Of a DNA stretch of 64,000 bases, positions 1 to 8,830 are shown in pieces. The position numbers and the translations under genes were made by a program. The DNA comes from Bin87 sp965217175 (GTDB taxonomy: Bacteria > Chloroflexota > Dehalococcoidia > Lucifugimonadales > UBA3495): contig OZ244251.1 of NCBI GenBank assembly GCA_965217175.1, positions 1,426,001-1,490,000 on the forward strand. The letters run 5' to 3'. The notes beneath the pieces were generated by a model. It searched no databases and was not told where the DNA came from. It saw only the letters and a program-made list of their open reading frames with translations. How positions within the stretch are numbered: position 1 is the stretch's first letter; every line of letters begins with the position of its first letter.

Positions 1-363
1 CATCCAACCCCCAGGCGTTGCGACCCGCAGGTAGGTATGGACGTCGGGCACCGAATCGCCGGCAATCAGGTTTTTCAACTCATCCGGAAAGTGGGCCGTA
101 TTGTCCGGCGTGAATCGGTGGGTACACATGATCACGCGGGAATCGAGACCCAGCTCGCGGAATATTTCATCTAGGACGTAGTGCTTGCCGGAGCAGGTCC
201 CCCGCCACTCCCGGACGATTGCGTCGGGTTTTCGGGTGCTGGCGCGCTGGTAGGGCATATCGCGGATCAGGGTGAATACCGATTCGATGGTGAGGGAGTC
301 GTGTCCTGGGAGCAGGGATCGCCGCCGCCTTTCATGTTCCAACAACGCCAGTAGGCTTGACAT
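1..363 (-). CDS. Transglutaminase-like protein, 3' part cut by window edge
   Basis: Only the first 121 codons are inside the window; the gene runs off the left edge. The frame opens MSSLLALLEHERRRR and contains EWRGTCSGKHYVLDEIFREL, whose Cys57 in a W-x-G-T-C-S-G-K-H context looks like the nucleophile of transglutaminase-core domains. A catalytic His and Asp would lie outside the window or further along, so activity cannot be judged. It is last in a minus-strand series (tatD, tag-like, DUF1802, this gene), about 59 bases after the DUF1802 stop. The family call rests on one motif and the substrate is unknown. Confidence 0.55.
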   Translation of the reverse strand, partial: MSSLLALLEHERRRRSLLPGHDSLTIESVFTLIRDMPYQRASTRKPDAIVREWRGTCSGKHYVLDEIFRELGLDSRVIMCTHRFTPDNTAHFPDELKNLIAGDSVPDVHTYLRVATPGGWM

Positions 364-422
364 AACTTGGTTCCAACGGTTGCGGAGTGGTGGCGTGACC
401 GCGGGAGTCCCGACTTATCGAG

Positions 423-1013
423 CTAGGCGGTTACGAGGCCGAGGCTACCGCGGACGGCTTCCACCATTTTGGCGAATGTCGCGTCGTCAACCACCGGCGT
501 CATCTGGCCGAGTCGCACGGTGGGGATGATGTCGACCCAGGATTTGCAGCCGCCGTATTCAGGAATGTAGGGAACCGTAACCGGTGATTCCATCTGGTAA
601 ACACGCAGCAGCATGATGGTCAGCGGAACCATTGGTTTCCAGTGCAGGCGGGACTCGGCGTACGTGTCGGTCCAGATGTGATGGGGAGCGAGGTCTTCGA
701 CTTTGCCCAGCTGGTCGATTTCCAGCAGTTCATGCACCTGCGCCCAATGGGTGAACATCACGTTGTCATCGTCGGCCGGGCTGTCGGACAGCAATTGCCG
801 CAGCGTGGGCTGGTGGCTGTCTTTCAGCAGGTCTTCACGCTGGTGCAGGTAGGTGGGATACAGCAGGAATTCCGGATGCACGACGCGGAAATCCTTGCTC
901 TCCTCGTGGATGCCGCCCTTGCGGAGCATCATTATCTGGTCACCGTCGGCCAGCGCCCGCACGGTTATCGCCCACTCTTTCAGGGCCAGCTGGCAAGTCG
1001 TGTTAGTGGTCAT
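423..1013 (-). CDS. DUF1802 family protein
   Basis: This 196-residue protein opens with the family's hallmark, a segment near residues 10-40 reading ALKEWAITVRALADGDQ and then a LRKGGIHE motif. The length matches the DUF1802 family, which has no established function. No signal peptide or membrane segment is visible. It lies between the Tag-like glycosylase and the transglutaminase-like gene on the same strand. The first ATG gives a normal family N-terminus. The family assignment is from memory of the motif and is fairly secure. Confidence 0.8.
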   Translation of the reverse strand: MTTNTTCQLALKEWAITVRALADGDQIMMLRKGGIHEESKDFRVVHPEFLLYPTYLHQREDLLKDSHQPTLRQLLSDSPADDDNVMFTHWAQVHELLEIDQLGKVEDLAPHHIWTDTYAESRLHWKPMVPLTIMLLRVYQMESPVTVPYIPEYGGCKSWVDIIPTVRLGQMTPVVDDATFAKMVEAVRGSLGLVTA

Positions 1014-1067
1014 GTCTTAACCTCAGTCAGTTTCTACATTGATGGACAGGATGGACGGTACGAGATT

Positions 1068-1128
1068 GCCACGCGGCGCTCGCAATGACAAGGGGTTGTT
1101 CGCCACGCGGCGCTCGCAATGACAAGGG
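1068..1128. repeat. Tandem 27-bp direct repeat
   Basis: Two near-identical copies at 1068-1094 and 1102-1128 start GCCACGCGGCGCTCGCAATG and continue into GACAAGGG, separated by 7 bases. On the minus strand each begins CATTGCGAGCGCCGCGTGGC, which resembles dispersed intergenic repeats common in Chloroflexota and other genomes. The unit sits between the DUF1802 and Tag-like genes and is not inside either. Confidence 0.7.
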
Positions 1129-1129
1129 T

Positions 1130-1603
1130 TTATTTGTTGCGGTTACAGAACTCGCTGTAGTCCGGGACGTCTTCGCCCAGGACGTAGAGCCAGTAGTAGG
1201 TACCGGTGTCGCCCATATATTTGAACTGCTTGCGTACGTCTTTCAGCACGGCGTAGAAGTCTCCGTGGGATCGCAGGTAGTTTTGGATGTCGCCGTATTC
1301 GTCCTCGATTTCGATCAGGCGCTGGGCGTTTTGCACGGTGGCGGCGATTTTGCGCCGGTTGCGGACGATAGCCGTATCGGTGGCCAGCGTGTCGATGGCA
1401 GACTCGTCCATGGCGGCCACGGCGGCAACGTCGAATCCCTGGAATCCAGCCTGAAAACCGGGCCACTTGTTGCTGACGACTTTCCAGGACAAGCCGCTCT
1501 GAAAGACGGCTTTGGTCATAACCTCAAGATAGTCGTTTAGACTTTGGGGAACGATTTGTTCCGGGGCTTCGTGATCCGGCGGATGTTCGTGTTGGGTGGT
1601 CAT
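1130..1603 (-). CDS. DNA-3-methyladenine glycosylase I-like protein (divergent)
   Basis: The 157-residue protein has the Tag signature FQSGLSWKVVSNKWPGF at about residues 33-49 and a later RNRRKIAATVQNA helix, both typical of glycosylase I, which removes 3-methyladenine from alkylated DNA. It is shorter than E. coli Tag (about 187 residues) and lacks the N-terminal Cys/His and C-terminal His/Cys zinc ligands. The residue aligning with the E. coli active-site Glu38 appears to be Ala. It therefore belongs to a divergent Tag-like branch whose activity is uncertain. A GGAG lies 10 bases before the ATG. It is the second gene after tatD on the minus strand. Confidence 0.72.
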   Translation of the reverse strand: MTTQHEHPPDHEAPEQIVPQSLNDYLEVMTKAVFQSGLSWKVVSNKWPGFQAGFQGFDVAAVAAMDESAIDTLATDTAIVRNRRKIAATVQNAQRLIEIEDEYGDIQNYLRSHGDFYAVLKDVRKQFKYMGDTGTYYWLYVLGEDVPDYSEFCNRNK

Positions 1604-1649
1604 GATTATGGCGCTCCAGATTGAAAATGTCTGGCCGGCCCCGTCATTG

Positions 1650-2459
1650 TCAGGCGGTGGTCGTCCCGGGAGCCGTTGGGGTATCGAGCCGCAGGAGCTG
1701 GCTCAGATTGGCCGTGGTGATCTCGGCCACTTCGTCAATCGAAATGCCCTTGATGTCGGCCAGGCATTGGGCAACACCAACCAGGTGGCGCGGTTCCGTC
1801 CAGTTGTGGCGATACTTCTTGAACGGTTGTGGGAATGCGTCGGTCTCCAGAACGATGTGCTCCATTGGGATCCGGCGGGCGACTTCCTGCAATTCGGGGA
1901 GGCGGGTGAGCGGGCGGGCCAATGAGATGAAGAAGCCGCAATCGATGGCCTCGCGGGCGGTGGCTTCGTCACCCTGGAAGTAGTGCATGGCTCCTCCGAC
2001 CAGGCCGGCGTTTTCTTCGCGGAGTACTTTGAACACCGCCGGGTGAGACTCCCTGGAGTGGAAGATGACGGGCAGCCCCAGGCTCTTGGCCAGGTGGATG
2101 TGCTGACGAAACACCTGATCCTGCACCTCGTGATCGGGAGAGGTGGCGAGGTAGTCGAGGCCCACTTCGGATATGCACACCACCCGCGGGTTGTCCCGAG
2201 CCAGGGCTTCGAGTTGAGAGTACGCTTCATCGTCCACCGGCTGGTCGGCCTGCATGGGATGGATGCCCACGCCGGCGTAGAACATGGGGTGTTCGGCGGC
2301 GAGGTCGATGCAGGCTCGCGTGGACTCAATGGTGGTGCCAGCCAGTATGATGTAGCCGACGCCGGCCTCTCGGGAGCGTTCCAGGATCTCCGGTATCTCA
2401 GCCGGGGCGTGCTGGACGAGGTGGGTATGAGCGTCGCAAAAGACGGGAGTTGCCGGCAT
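1650..2459 (-). CDS. tatD: TatD family metal-dependent hydrolase
   Basis: This 269-residue TIM-barrel protein carries the TatD metal ligands in order: DAHTHL near the N-terminus, GIHP around 85, ISEVGLDY around 120, IFHSRESHP around 150, MHYFQG around 178 and LETDAFP around 227. TatD proteins are cytoplasmic 3'-5' exonuclease/deoxyribonucleases with roles in DNA repair or turnover. Length is normal. It heads a minus-strand run with the Tag-like glycosylase, so a joint nucleic-acid repair role is plausible but inferred. An extended -10 promoter lies about 50 bases upstream. Confidence 0.88.
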   Translation of the reverse strand: MPATPVFCDAHTHLVQHAPAEIPEILERSREAGVGYIILAGTTIESTRACIDLAAEHPMFYAGVGIHPMQADQPVDDEAYSQLEALARDNPRVVCISEVGLDYLATSPDHEVQDQVFRQHIHLAKSLGLPVIFHSRESHPAVFKVLREENAGLVGGAMHYFQGDEATAREAIDCGFFISLARPLTRLPELQEVARRIPMEHIVLETDAFPQPFKKYRHNWTEPRHLVGVAQCLADIKGISIDEVAEITTANLSQLLRLDTPTAPGTTTA

Positions 2460-2510
2460 CTGTATGCTCCCGGTGTCAGTGGTGTTTTGTTGGGGGGAGA
2501 AACCGCCCCG

Positions 2511-2519
2511 ATTATAACA
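2511..2519 (-). promoter_or_regulatory. Extended -10 promoter for tatD
   Basis: Read on the minus strand this is TGTTATAAT, a perfect TGnTATAAT extended -10. No good -35 hexamer is seen 16-18 bases upstream, as expected for extended -10 promoters. The predicted start would give a leader of roughly 45 bases for tatD. Confidence 0.5.
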
Positions 2520-2580
2520 TTCTGCCGGGTGCGAGTCGCCGGGTGCGGCCCAACGTGGACCGACATGTCTCGCAGCGTCG

Positions 2581-2958
2581 CTATCGGAGAGAGTCGTAAC
2601 TGGCCGTCAGCGCGTTCGCGATTTCCGGGGTGAAATCGTCGCCGATACCTTTCCCGAGAACGAACGTCAACGGTCCGCTGGGGTACGGTCCGTTGGGGTA
2701 ATGATTTGCGGCGGTTGCCGCGCTCCCGTACATCTGATCGCGACCCGTGTGGTCGCCATCGGGGATCAGTTGGGATAATTTGTGTGACCCAACGATTGGG
2801 GAGCGAATGATATGGAACAGCAGGGAGCCGGCCCGTTTGATGTCCAGATTGAATCTGCGTTGTGCCGTGGCATCCGGCCCGAGCCTGCCGACCGGCGGCG
2901 CTGACGTTGAAACTCCGGTTTCTGACGTCGCCGGCGGCGTATGCGCCTTGTTGACCAT
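2581..2958 (-). CDS. Hypothetical protein
   Basis: A 125-residue ORF starting MVNKAHTPPATSETG is chosen because GGAG sits about 9 bases before this ATG; the frame is open further upstream to 3033, but that extension is Arg-rich and looks untranslated. The N-terminal 30 residues are Pro/Thr/Ser-rich and probably disordered. The middle contains a hydrophobic stretch (AGSLLFHIIRSP), and the C-terminus reads LGKGIGDDFTPEIANALTAS. No known family is recognised, and there is no convincing signal peptide. It lies alone between tatD and the suf promoter, in divergent orientation to suf. Confidence 0.5.
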   Translation of the reverse strand: MVNKAHTPPATSETGVSTSAPPVGRLGPDATAQRRFNLDIKRAGSLLFHIIRSPIVGSHKLSQLIPDGDHTGRDQMYGSAATAANHYPNGPYPSGPLTFVLGKGIGDDFTPEIANALTASYDSLR

Positions 2959-3189
2959 GACTCCAACTCCGCAGCGGTTTTGTGTGTAGCGGGTTCGTGT
3001 GAAGCGATCCCGCGCAACGATCCAGGGCGACAATTCCGCGTCTCGTTAACGATTGAGAAATTACCTCCCGAATGGTAGCAGCGACGCACAATGCAAGTGT
3101 TTCCCATCGGTTACAGTACGGTAACGAGCGGGTTTTGATTCAAGGGCCGTGGCCACCGCGAAACAGCTCGCGGCGGGGTAGGTCTGCCG

Positions 3190-3218
3190 TTGACAGATGA
3201 TGTCTGCTGGGCTACGAT
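3190..3218 (+). promoter_or_regulatory. Sigma-70-type promoter of the suf operon
   Basis: TTGACA at 3190-3195 is followed after 17 bases by TACGAT at 3213-3218. The -35 is perfect and the -10 matches four of six positions. Transcription would start near 3225, giving a leader of about 75 bases before sufB. Confidence 0.5.
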
Positions 3219-3225
3219 GATTGTT

Positions 3226-3238
3226 GACCACTTTGGTC
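3226..3238. promoter_or_regulatory. Palindromic operator candidate at the suf start site
   Basis: GACCActtTGGTC is a perfect 5-bp inverted repeat with a 3-bp centre. It lies right at the predicted transcription start of the suf operon, where a repressor would block initiation. No Rrf2- or SufR-like regulator is encoded in the window, so the binding protein is unknown. Confidence 0.3.
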
Positions 3239-3299
3239 GGAAATAGGTTAAACCAGTCGCCGGTTTGCCAATAATCCCGTTGAGGAGGATATCCACCCG

Positions 3300-4772
3300 A
3301 TGACCACACCATCGCAACGTGTCATCTCCCGCGAGACTACAGCGGAGGAGTTGAACTCCGACTACAAATGGGGATTTACCATCGACATCGAAGAGGACGC
3401 CTTCCCGAAGGGCCTCAGCGAAGATGTGGTGCGGATGATTTCGGAGAAGAAGCAGGAACCGGAGTGGATGCTCGATTGGCGTCTCAAAGCGTTCCGGTTC
3501 TGGTCACGCCAGACCTACACCGAACCGACGTGGGCAAACATAAAACATCCGGCTATCGACTTCCAGGACATCCATTATTATGCGGCGCCGAAGTCTTCCA
3601 GCGATGGGCCGCAGAGCCTGGAAGATGTGGATCCCGAAGTGCTGGAGGCGTTCAGCAAGCTGGGCATACCTCTGGAAGAGCAGGCGCGCCTGGCCGGAGT
3701 TGCCGTCGATGCGGTGCTGGACAGCGTGTCGGTGGCCACGACGTATCAGGAGCAGTTGGAGCAAGCTGGCGTTATCTTCTGCTCGATGAGCGAGGCGGTC
3801 CGCAAACACCCTGACCTGGTGCAAAAATACCTGGGTTCGGTGGTTCCCTACGCTGATAACTTCTATGCCACGCTGAACTCGGCGGTGTTCTCCGACGGTT
3901 CGTTCGCGTACATTCCTCCCGGGGTGCGTTGCCCCATCGAGTTGATGACCTACTTCCGGATCAACCAGGCTGACAGCGGCCAGTTCGAAAGGACGCTCAT
4001 TGTTGCCGACGAAGGGGCATACGTCAGTTACCTGGAGGGTTGCACGGCGCCGATGCGCAAGACCAACCAATTGCACGCTGCGGTGGTTGAGCTGGTTGCA
4101 TTGAAGGGTGCGGAGATCAAGTACAGCACCCTGCAAAACTGGTATCCGGGCGATAAGAACGGCGAAGGCGGCGTGTTCAATTTTGTCACCAAGCGTGGCA
4201 AATGCGCCGGCGACGATTCGAAGATTTCATGGACTCAGGTTGAAACCGGATCTGCGATTACGTGGAAGTATCCCAGCGTGATCCTGCAGGGTGATAACTC
4301 GGTGGGCGAGTTTTATTCGGTTGCGCTGGTGAACAACTGGCAACAGGCCGACACCGGCACGAAAATGATCCACCTGGGCAAAAACACTCGCAGCACAATC
4401 GTTGCCAAAGGCATCTCCGCCGGGCAGGGTCAGCAGACCTACCGGGGCCTGGTCAAAATCAACGCGTCGGCCAACGGCGCCAAGAACTTCACGCAGTGCG
4501 ACTCCCTGCTGGTGGGCGACAAGTGCGGCGCCCATACGGTGCCGTACATCGAAGTGAAGAACCCGACGGCGCAAATGGAGCACGAGGCCACCACGTCCAA
4601 AGTGTCAGATGACCAGCTTTTCTACCTGCAGCAGCGGGGGATCGGGGTTGAGGACGCGCACTTCATGATCATTAACGGATTCTGTCGGGGGATTTTCCAG
4701 GAGTTGCCGTTCGAGTTTGCGATGGAGGCATCGCAGCTGCTGAAAGTAAGCTTGGAAGGAACCGTTGGGTAA
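3300..4772 (+). CDS. sufB: Fe-S cluster assembly scaffold protein SufB
   Basis: The 490-residue product is full-length SufB, a subunit of the SufBC2D complex that builds Fe-S clusters from SufS-derived sulfide. Diagnostic segments are RCPIELMTYFRIN around residue 218 and the C-terminal core CGAHTVPYIEVKNPTAQMEH followed by EATTSKVSDDQLFYLQQRG. These hold the conserved Cys and Glu thought to bind the nascent cluster. A strong TTGAGGAGG ribosome site precedes the ATG. It is first in the operon sufB-sufC-sufD-sufS-sufU-sufU2. Confidence 0.96.
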   Translation: MTTPSQRVISRETTAEELNSDYKWGFTIDIEEDAFPKGLSEDVVRMISEKKQEPEWMLDWRLKAFRFWSRQTYTEPTWANIKHPAIDFQDIHYYAAPKSSSDGPQSLEDVDPEVLEAFSKLGIPLEEQARLAGVAVDAVLDSVSVATTYQEQLEQAGVIFCSMSEAVRKHPDLVQKYLGSVVPYADNFYATLNSAVFSDGSFAYIPPGVRCPIELMTYFRINQADSGQFERTLIVADEGAYVSYLEGCTAPMRKTNQLHAAVVELVALKGAEIKYSTLQNWYPGDKNGEGGVFNFVTKRGKCAGDDSKISWTQVETGSAITWKYPSVILQGDNSVGEFYSVALVNNWQQADTGTKMIHLGKNTRSTIVAKGISAGQGQQTYRGLVKINASANGAKNFTQCDSLLVGDKCGAHTVPYIEVKNPTAQMEHEATTSKVSDDQLFYLQQRGIGVEDAHFMIINGFCRGIFQELPFEFAMEASQLLKVSLEGTVG

Positions 4773-4820
4773 ACACCGATCCAGAATCCTTTACACCGGC
4801 ACAGGATATCAATATCTGCA

Positions 4821-5612
4821 ATGACCACTGCAAACGAATCTAATTTGCCCATTCTGGAGGTGCAAGACCTCCATGTTTCCATCGACGGCCAAGAGATACT
4901 GCGGGGGGTTAACCTGATAGTGCGGGCTGGCGAAGTGCACGCCATCATGGGGCCAAACGGCTCCGGCAAGAGCACGCTGGCCAATACCCTGGCCGGCCGG
5001 CCCGAATACACCGTAACCAGCGGGAAGGCCATATATAAGGGCCTGGACTTGCTGAAGATGGAGCCGGAAGCGCGCGCCCGCGAGGGTATGTTCCTGGCGT
5101 TCCAATACCCGGTTGAGCTCCCCGGCGTACGCGCCTGGCAATTTCTGAAGGCCGCCATGGACGCCAAGCGTGTTCATGCGGGCGAAGAGGAGATGGGCGC
5201 ACGCGAGTTCGACCAATTGCTCCGTTCCAAGGTGGAAGAGGTAGAAATAGATCCGGAGCTGGTGCGCCGTTCGGTGAACGAGGGGTTCTCGGGTGGCGAA
5301 AAGAAGCGCAACGAAGTGCTTCAGATGACCCTGCTGGAACCTACGCTGGCCCTGCTGGACGAAACTGATTCCGGTCTGGATATCGATGCACTGAGGATCG
5401 TGTCCGACGGCGTGAATCGATTGCGACGTCCGGACAACGCGGCGGTATTGGTAACTCACTACCAGCGCATTCTCAATTACATAACGCCGGACCAGGTTCA
5501 TGTCCTGGTGGATGGCCGGATAGCAATGAGCGGCGGCCCGGAACTGGCGGAACAGCTGGAAGCCAGGGGTTATGAATGGGTTCGTGAAGAAACGGGAGCC
5601 GTGGTCGAATGA
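4821..5612 (+). CDS. sufC: Fe-S assembly ATPase SufC
   Basis: This 263-residue ABC-type ATPase energises the SufBCD scaffold. Walker A is GPNGSGKST at about residues 49-57, the signature is FSGGEKKRNE near 157, and Walker B runs into LALLDETDSGLDIDAL near 175, with the Asp-Glu-Thr-Asp-Ser-Gly-Leu-Asp pattern typical of SufC. It lies 48 bases after sufB and 83 bases before sufD in the same operon. No membrane segments are present, consistent with a cytoplasmic role. Confidence 0.96.
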   Translation: MTTANESNLPILEVQDLHVSIDGQEILRGVNLIVRAGEVHAIMGPNGSGKSTLANTLAGRPEYTVTSGKAIYKGLDLLKMEPEARAREGMFLAFQYPVELPGVRAWQFLKAAMDAKRVHAGEEEMGAREFDQLLRSKVEEVEIDPELVRRSVNEGFSGGEKKRNEVLQMTLLEPTLALLDETDSGLDIDALRIVSDGVNRLRRPDNAAVLVTHYQRILNYITPDQVHVLVDGRIAMSGGPELAEQLEARGYEWVREETGAVVE

Positions 5613-5695
5613 CGATCACGCAGCCTTTGCGATTTGGCGCCAGCCGCTGATTTCCCTGAATATTACCCGTCTCACTCCAAATTAGAGCAGTGTGA

Positions 5696-7078
5696 ATGAC
5701 CACTACCGTTTCTGCCGCTGACACTTATCCCCACTACGCCGCTGCCTACCAGTCTTTGACGGCCGGCGCACCGCAGTCCATGTTAGATCTGCGACACCGG
5801 GGATGGAACGCCTTCGTTGGTTTGGGCCTGCCCACGGCGCGCCGCGGCAACGAGCCCTGGAAATATACCAATGTGGCGCCCATTGCGCGGGAGCCGTTTG
5901 GCTACGCACAGACTTCCGGAGGCGTAGATGGGGATATTTCGCTGGCCGATGTTAAATCCGTTGCACCGTGGAATGTTGACTGGCGAACGCTGGTTTTTGT
6001 CGATGGGGCTTTCGCACCGGGCCTGAGCGCTGATACTGGTTCAGGCGGACCGGCGGGTTCCGCAGCGCCGGCCGGGCTGATAGTCGCCAATCTCCCCGAT
6101 GCCATGGCGTCGCCAGGGGCGTTCGGTGAAGCGGTTTTGGGTGGCCTCGCCGTGCCCGAAGACGACGGCTTTGCAGCGCTGAATACGGCGTTCGCTGGCG
6201 ATGGCGTCGGAATAAATGTTCCAGCCGGGCAGGATGCCGGAGTGGTAAACGTCGTTTACCTGACTACCGAGCGCCAACAGTCGAAAGTTACTTACCCGCG
6301 TATGCTGATAGCCGCGCAACCCAACTCTCGCCTAAAGGTAATCGAGACCTACATCGGCCCGGATGACACCCGCTATTTTACCAATGCCGTGGTGGAGATT
6401 TACGTTGGTGAGGGAGCAAAGGTTGAACATTATCGCCTGCTGATGGACGGCTTGAACGCTTATCACGTTGGTGTCAGCCGGGTGCTGCAGCAGCGCGATT
6501 CCAGTTTCTCGTCGGTGGCGATAGCGCAGGGCGCCGAGCTCGGTCGGAATGATTTCGGCATCACACTGGCCGGCCCTGGTGTCGAATGTACGCTGAACGG
6601 GCTGTACCTGACGACCGGAAACCAGCACATGGATAATTACATCAACATAGACCATACCGAGCCATACGGTACGAGTCGCCTGTTTTACAAGGGGATTCTG
6701 CATGGCCAGTCGCGTGCCGTGTTTGGCGGGAATGTTACCGTCCGCGAGGGCGCCCAGAAAACGGACGCGCAGCAAACCGACAAGAATCTGCTGTTGTCGG
6801 AGCAGGCAGAAGTGGACAGTAAACCCAGCCTGCTTATTTACGCCGACGACGTGAAATGCGGTCACGGCGCAACCGCGGGACACATTGACATGGATACCGT
6901 CTTTTACATGCGGAGTCGTGGGCTGGATCTGCCGACCGCCAGCCGCCTCCTGATACATGCCTTCGCCAGCGAGATCATCGACACGGTTGCGCTGGAGCCG
7001 TTGCGGGGTTACCTGGACGAAAGACTCCAGAAAGCGATCCCCGACGCCGACATTTCGCTACCCATTGGAGGCCGCTAG
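5696..7078 (+). CDS. sufD: Fe-S cluster assembly protein SufD
   Basis: A 460-residue SufB/SufD-fold protein. The N-terminal third contains RGNEPWKYTNVAPI, and the C-terminal beta-helix contains YKGILHGQSRAVFGGNVTVR and DDVKCGHGATAG, the SufD hallmark with the conserved Cys-x-His. SufD pairs with SufB and is needed for iron acquisition by the scaffold. Its stop overlaps the GTG start of sufS by one base (TAGTG), indicating translational coupling. Confidence 0.94.
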   Translation: MTTTVSAADTYPHYAAAYQSLTAGAPQSMLDLRHRGWNAFVGLGLPTARRGNEPWKYTNVAPIAREPFGYAQTSGGVDGDISLADVKSVAPWNVDWRTLVFVDGAFAPGLSADTGSGGPAGSAAPAGLIVANLPDAMASPGAFGEAVLGGLAVPEDDGFAALNTAFAGDGVGINVPAGQDAGVVNVVYLTTERQQSKVTYPRMLIAAQPNSRLKVIETYIGPDDTRYFTNAVVEIYVGEGAKVEHYRLLMDGLNAYHVGVSRVLQQRDSSFSSVAIAQGAELGRNDFGITLAGPGVECTLNGLYLTTGNQHMDNYINIDHTEPYGTSRLFYKGILHGQSRAVFGGNVTVREGAQKTDAQQTDKNLLLSEQAEVDSKPSLLIYADDVKCGHGATAGHIDMDTVFYMRSRGLDLPTASRLLIHAFASEIIDTVALEPLRGYLDERLQKAIPDADISLPIGGR

Positions 7079-8346
7079 TGACCACCACATCGGGCCCGGG
7101 CCGGATTGCCCCGCCGAATGGACTGGACGCGATAGACGTCGAACTCATTCGGCAGGATTTTCCGATCCTGCGGGAGGAAATCAACGGAAAGCCCCTGGTG
7201 TACCTGGACAACGCTGCTACGACGCAGAAGCCCCAGGCGGTTATTGATGCCATCACAAACTACTATGTTCACACCAACGCCAACGTCCACCGTGGGGTTC
7301 ACACACTGAGCCAACGGGCGACCGATGATTACGAGGCGGCGCGGGAATTGGTGCGCGGCTTCATTAATGCGCCGGACGCCAGCGAAGTGATCTACGTACG
7401 GGGAACCACGGAAGGGCTCAACCTGGTGGCCCATAGTTATGGCCGCAAGTACTTCAAGGCCGGAGACGAGGTGATTATCTCGGGCATGGAGCATCATTCG
7501 AACATCGTGCCGTGGCAGATTCTGGGCAAAGAAATCGGGATAAAGCTGCGGGTAATTCCTTTCAACGATGCCGGCGAGTTGCTGCTGGATGAGTATGAAG
7601 GGATGCTGAATGACCGCACCAGGATGGTGTCGGTAGTGCATCAGTCCAACGCGCTGGGTACGGTGAATCCGATAAGAACCATCGCAGACCTGGCCCATGC
7701 CAAGGGCGTACCGGTAATGGTTGATGCGGCGCAGTCGGTGCCGCACATGCCGGTGGACGTGCAGGAAATAGGGGCCGACTTCATGGCCTTCTCGGGCCAC
7801 AAAATGTACGGACCAACTGGAATTGGCGTGCTGTGGGGCCGCGCGGACTTGTTGAACTCAATGCCGCCATACCAGTCGGGCGGCGAGATGATCCGTTCGG
7901 TTACTTTTGAAGAAACCATATACAATACGCTGCCGGCCAAGTTTGAGGCGGGTACACCCGATATCGCCGGCGCGATTGGACTGGGCGCCGCGGTGGAATA
8001 CCTGGAAGCGATCGGGATGGAACGGATTGCCGCGTATGAACACGCTTTGATGCGTTACGGCACGGAACGCCTGGCCGGGATCGAGGGTGTGCGCCTGATC
8101 GGTACTGCGGCGGACAAAGGCGGCGTTTTGTCGTTCATAATGGACGCTGCCCACGCTCACGACATCGGCACGATTCTGGATGCCGAAGGGATTGCGATCC
8201 GCACTGGGCACCACTGCGCCCAACCCGTGATGGCACGGTACGAAATTGCGGCCACTGCGAGAGCGTCGGTGGCTTTCTACAACACCACCGGAGAGATTGA
8301 TGCGCTGGTCAAGGCAATTGACCGGGTTATCGAGGTGTTTGGCTAA
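7078..8346 (+). CDS. sufS: Cysteine desulfurase SufS
   Basis: The 422-residue PLP enzyme takes sulfur from cysteine and supplies persulfide to SufU. It shows VYLDNAATTQKPQ near residue 40, the PLP-binding lysine in FSGHKMYGPTG near 242, and the persulfide cysteine in IRTGHHCAQPVM near 380. These are class II (SufS) features. The start is GTG, overlapping the sufD stop; the stop overlaps the sufU ATG (TAATG). Together these argue for tightly coupled translation. Confidence 0.95.
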   Translation: MTTTSGPGRIAPPNGLDAIDVELIRQDFPILREEINGKPLVYLDNAATTQKPQAVIDAITNYYVHTNANVHRGVHTLSQRATDDYEAARELVRGFINAPDASEVIYVRGTTEGLNLVAHSYGRKYFKAGDEVIISGMEHHSNIVPWQILGKEIGIKLRVIPFNDAGELLLDEYEGMLNDRTRMVSVVHQSNALGTVNPIRTIADLAHAKGVPVMVDAAQSVPHMPVDVQEIGADFMAFSGHKMYGPTGIGVLWGRADLLNSMPPYQSGGEMIRSVTFEETIYNTLPAKFEAGTPDIAGAIGLGAAVEYLEAIGMERIAAYEHALMRYGTERLAGIEGVRLIGTAADKGGVLSFIMDAAHAHDIGTILDAEGIAIRTGHHCAQPVMARYEIAATARASVAFYNTTGEIDALVKAIDRVIEVFG

Positions 8347-8801
8347 TGGCTTCAGATTTAGGCGATCTGTATCAGGAAATTTTGTTGGAACATAACCGCC
8401 GGCCGCGCAACTTTCGCGAGTTGGCGGATGCCACACATCACGCCGACGGTTTCAACCCTCTGTGCGGCGACCAGATCTCGCTGCAGCTGAAGGTGAACCA
8501 CGATAGCGGGGTCGTTGACGACGTGGGCTTTCAGGGCCACGGTTGCGCCATCAGCCGGGCGTCGGCGTCGCTGCTCACGCAGGCCGTAAAGGGTGCGTCG
8601 GAACCGGATGTAGCCGCGCTCTTTGAGGAGTTTCACCGGATGATGACCGAGCCCGGCGCCAAGCTGGACGTTGATTTGTTGGGCGACCTGGAGATACTGT
8701 CCGGCGTGATCGCCTACCCAACTCGCATCAAGTGCGCGATCCTGGCGTGGCATACGCTGAAAGCCGCTCTGGGTGGCGAGGAAATCGCCACCACCGAATA
8801 A
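8346..8801 (+). CDS. sufU: SufU-type sulfur-transfer/scaffold protein
   Basis: A 151-residue IscU/SufU-fold protein with the three conserved cysteines in FNPLCGDQ, GHGCAISRASASLL and RIKCAILAWHTLK, plus the zinc-ligand Asp in CGD. SufU accepts persulfide from SufS through its zinc site in bacteria that lack SufE. Its ATG overlaps the sufS stop. It belongs to the SufU rather than IscU type because of the insertion between the second and third cysteine. A second copy follows directly. Confidence 0.92.
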   Translation: MASDLGDLYQEILLEHNRRPRNFRELADATHHADGFNPLCGDQISLQLKVNHDSGVVDDVGFQGHGCAISRASASLLTQAVKGASEPDVAALFEEFHRMMTEPGAKLDVDLLGDLEILSGVIAYPTRIKCAILAWHTLKAALGGEEIATTE

Positions 8802-8830
8802 CCTCGGTGCCGTGGAGTTCGGCTGATTAC

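Noticed and set aside
1703..3091. A 462-codon minus-strand ORF overlapping tatD
   Set aside because: Frame shadow; tatD is intact in the neighbouring frame and the rest is Arg/Ser/Thr-rich without motifs.
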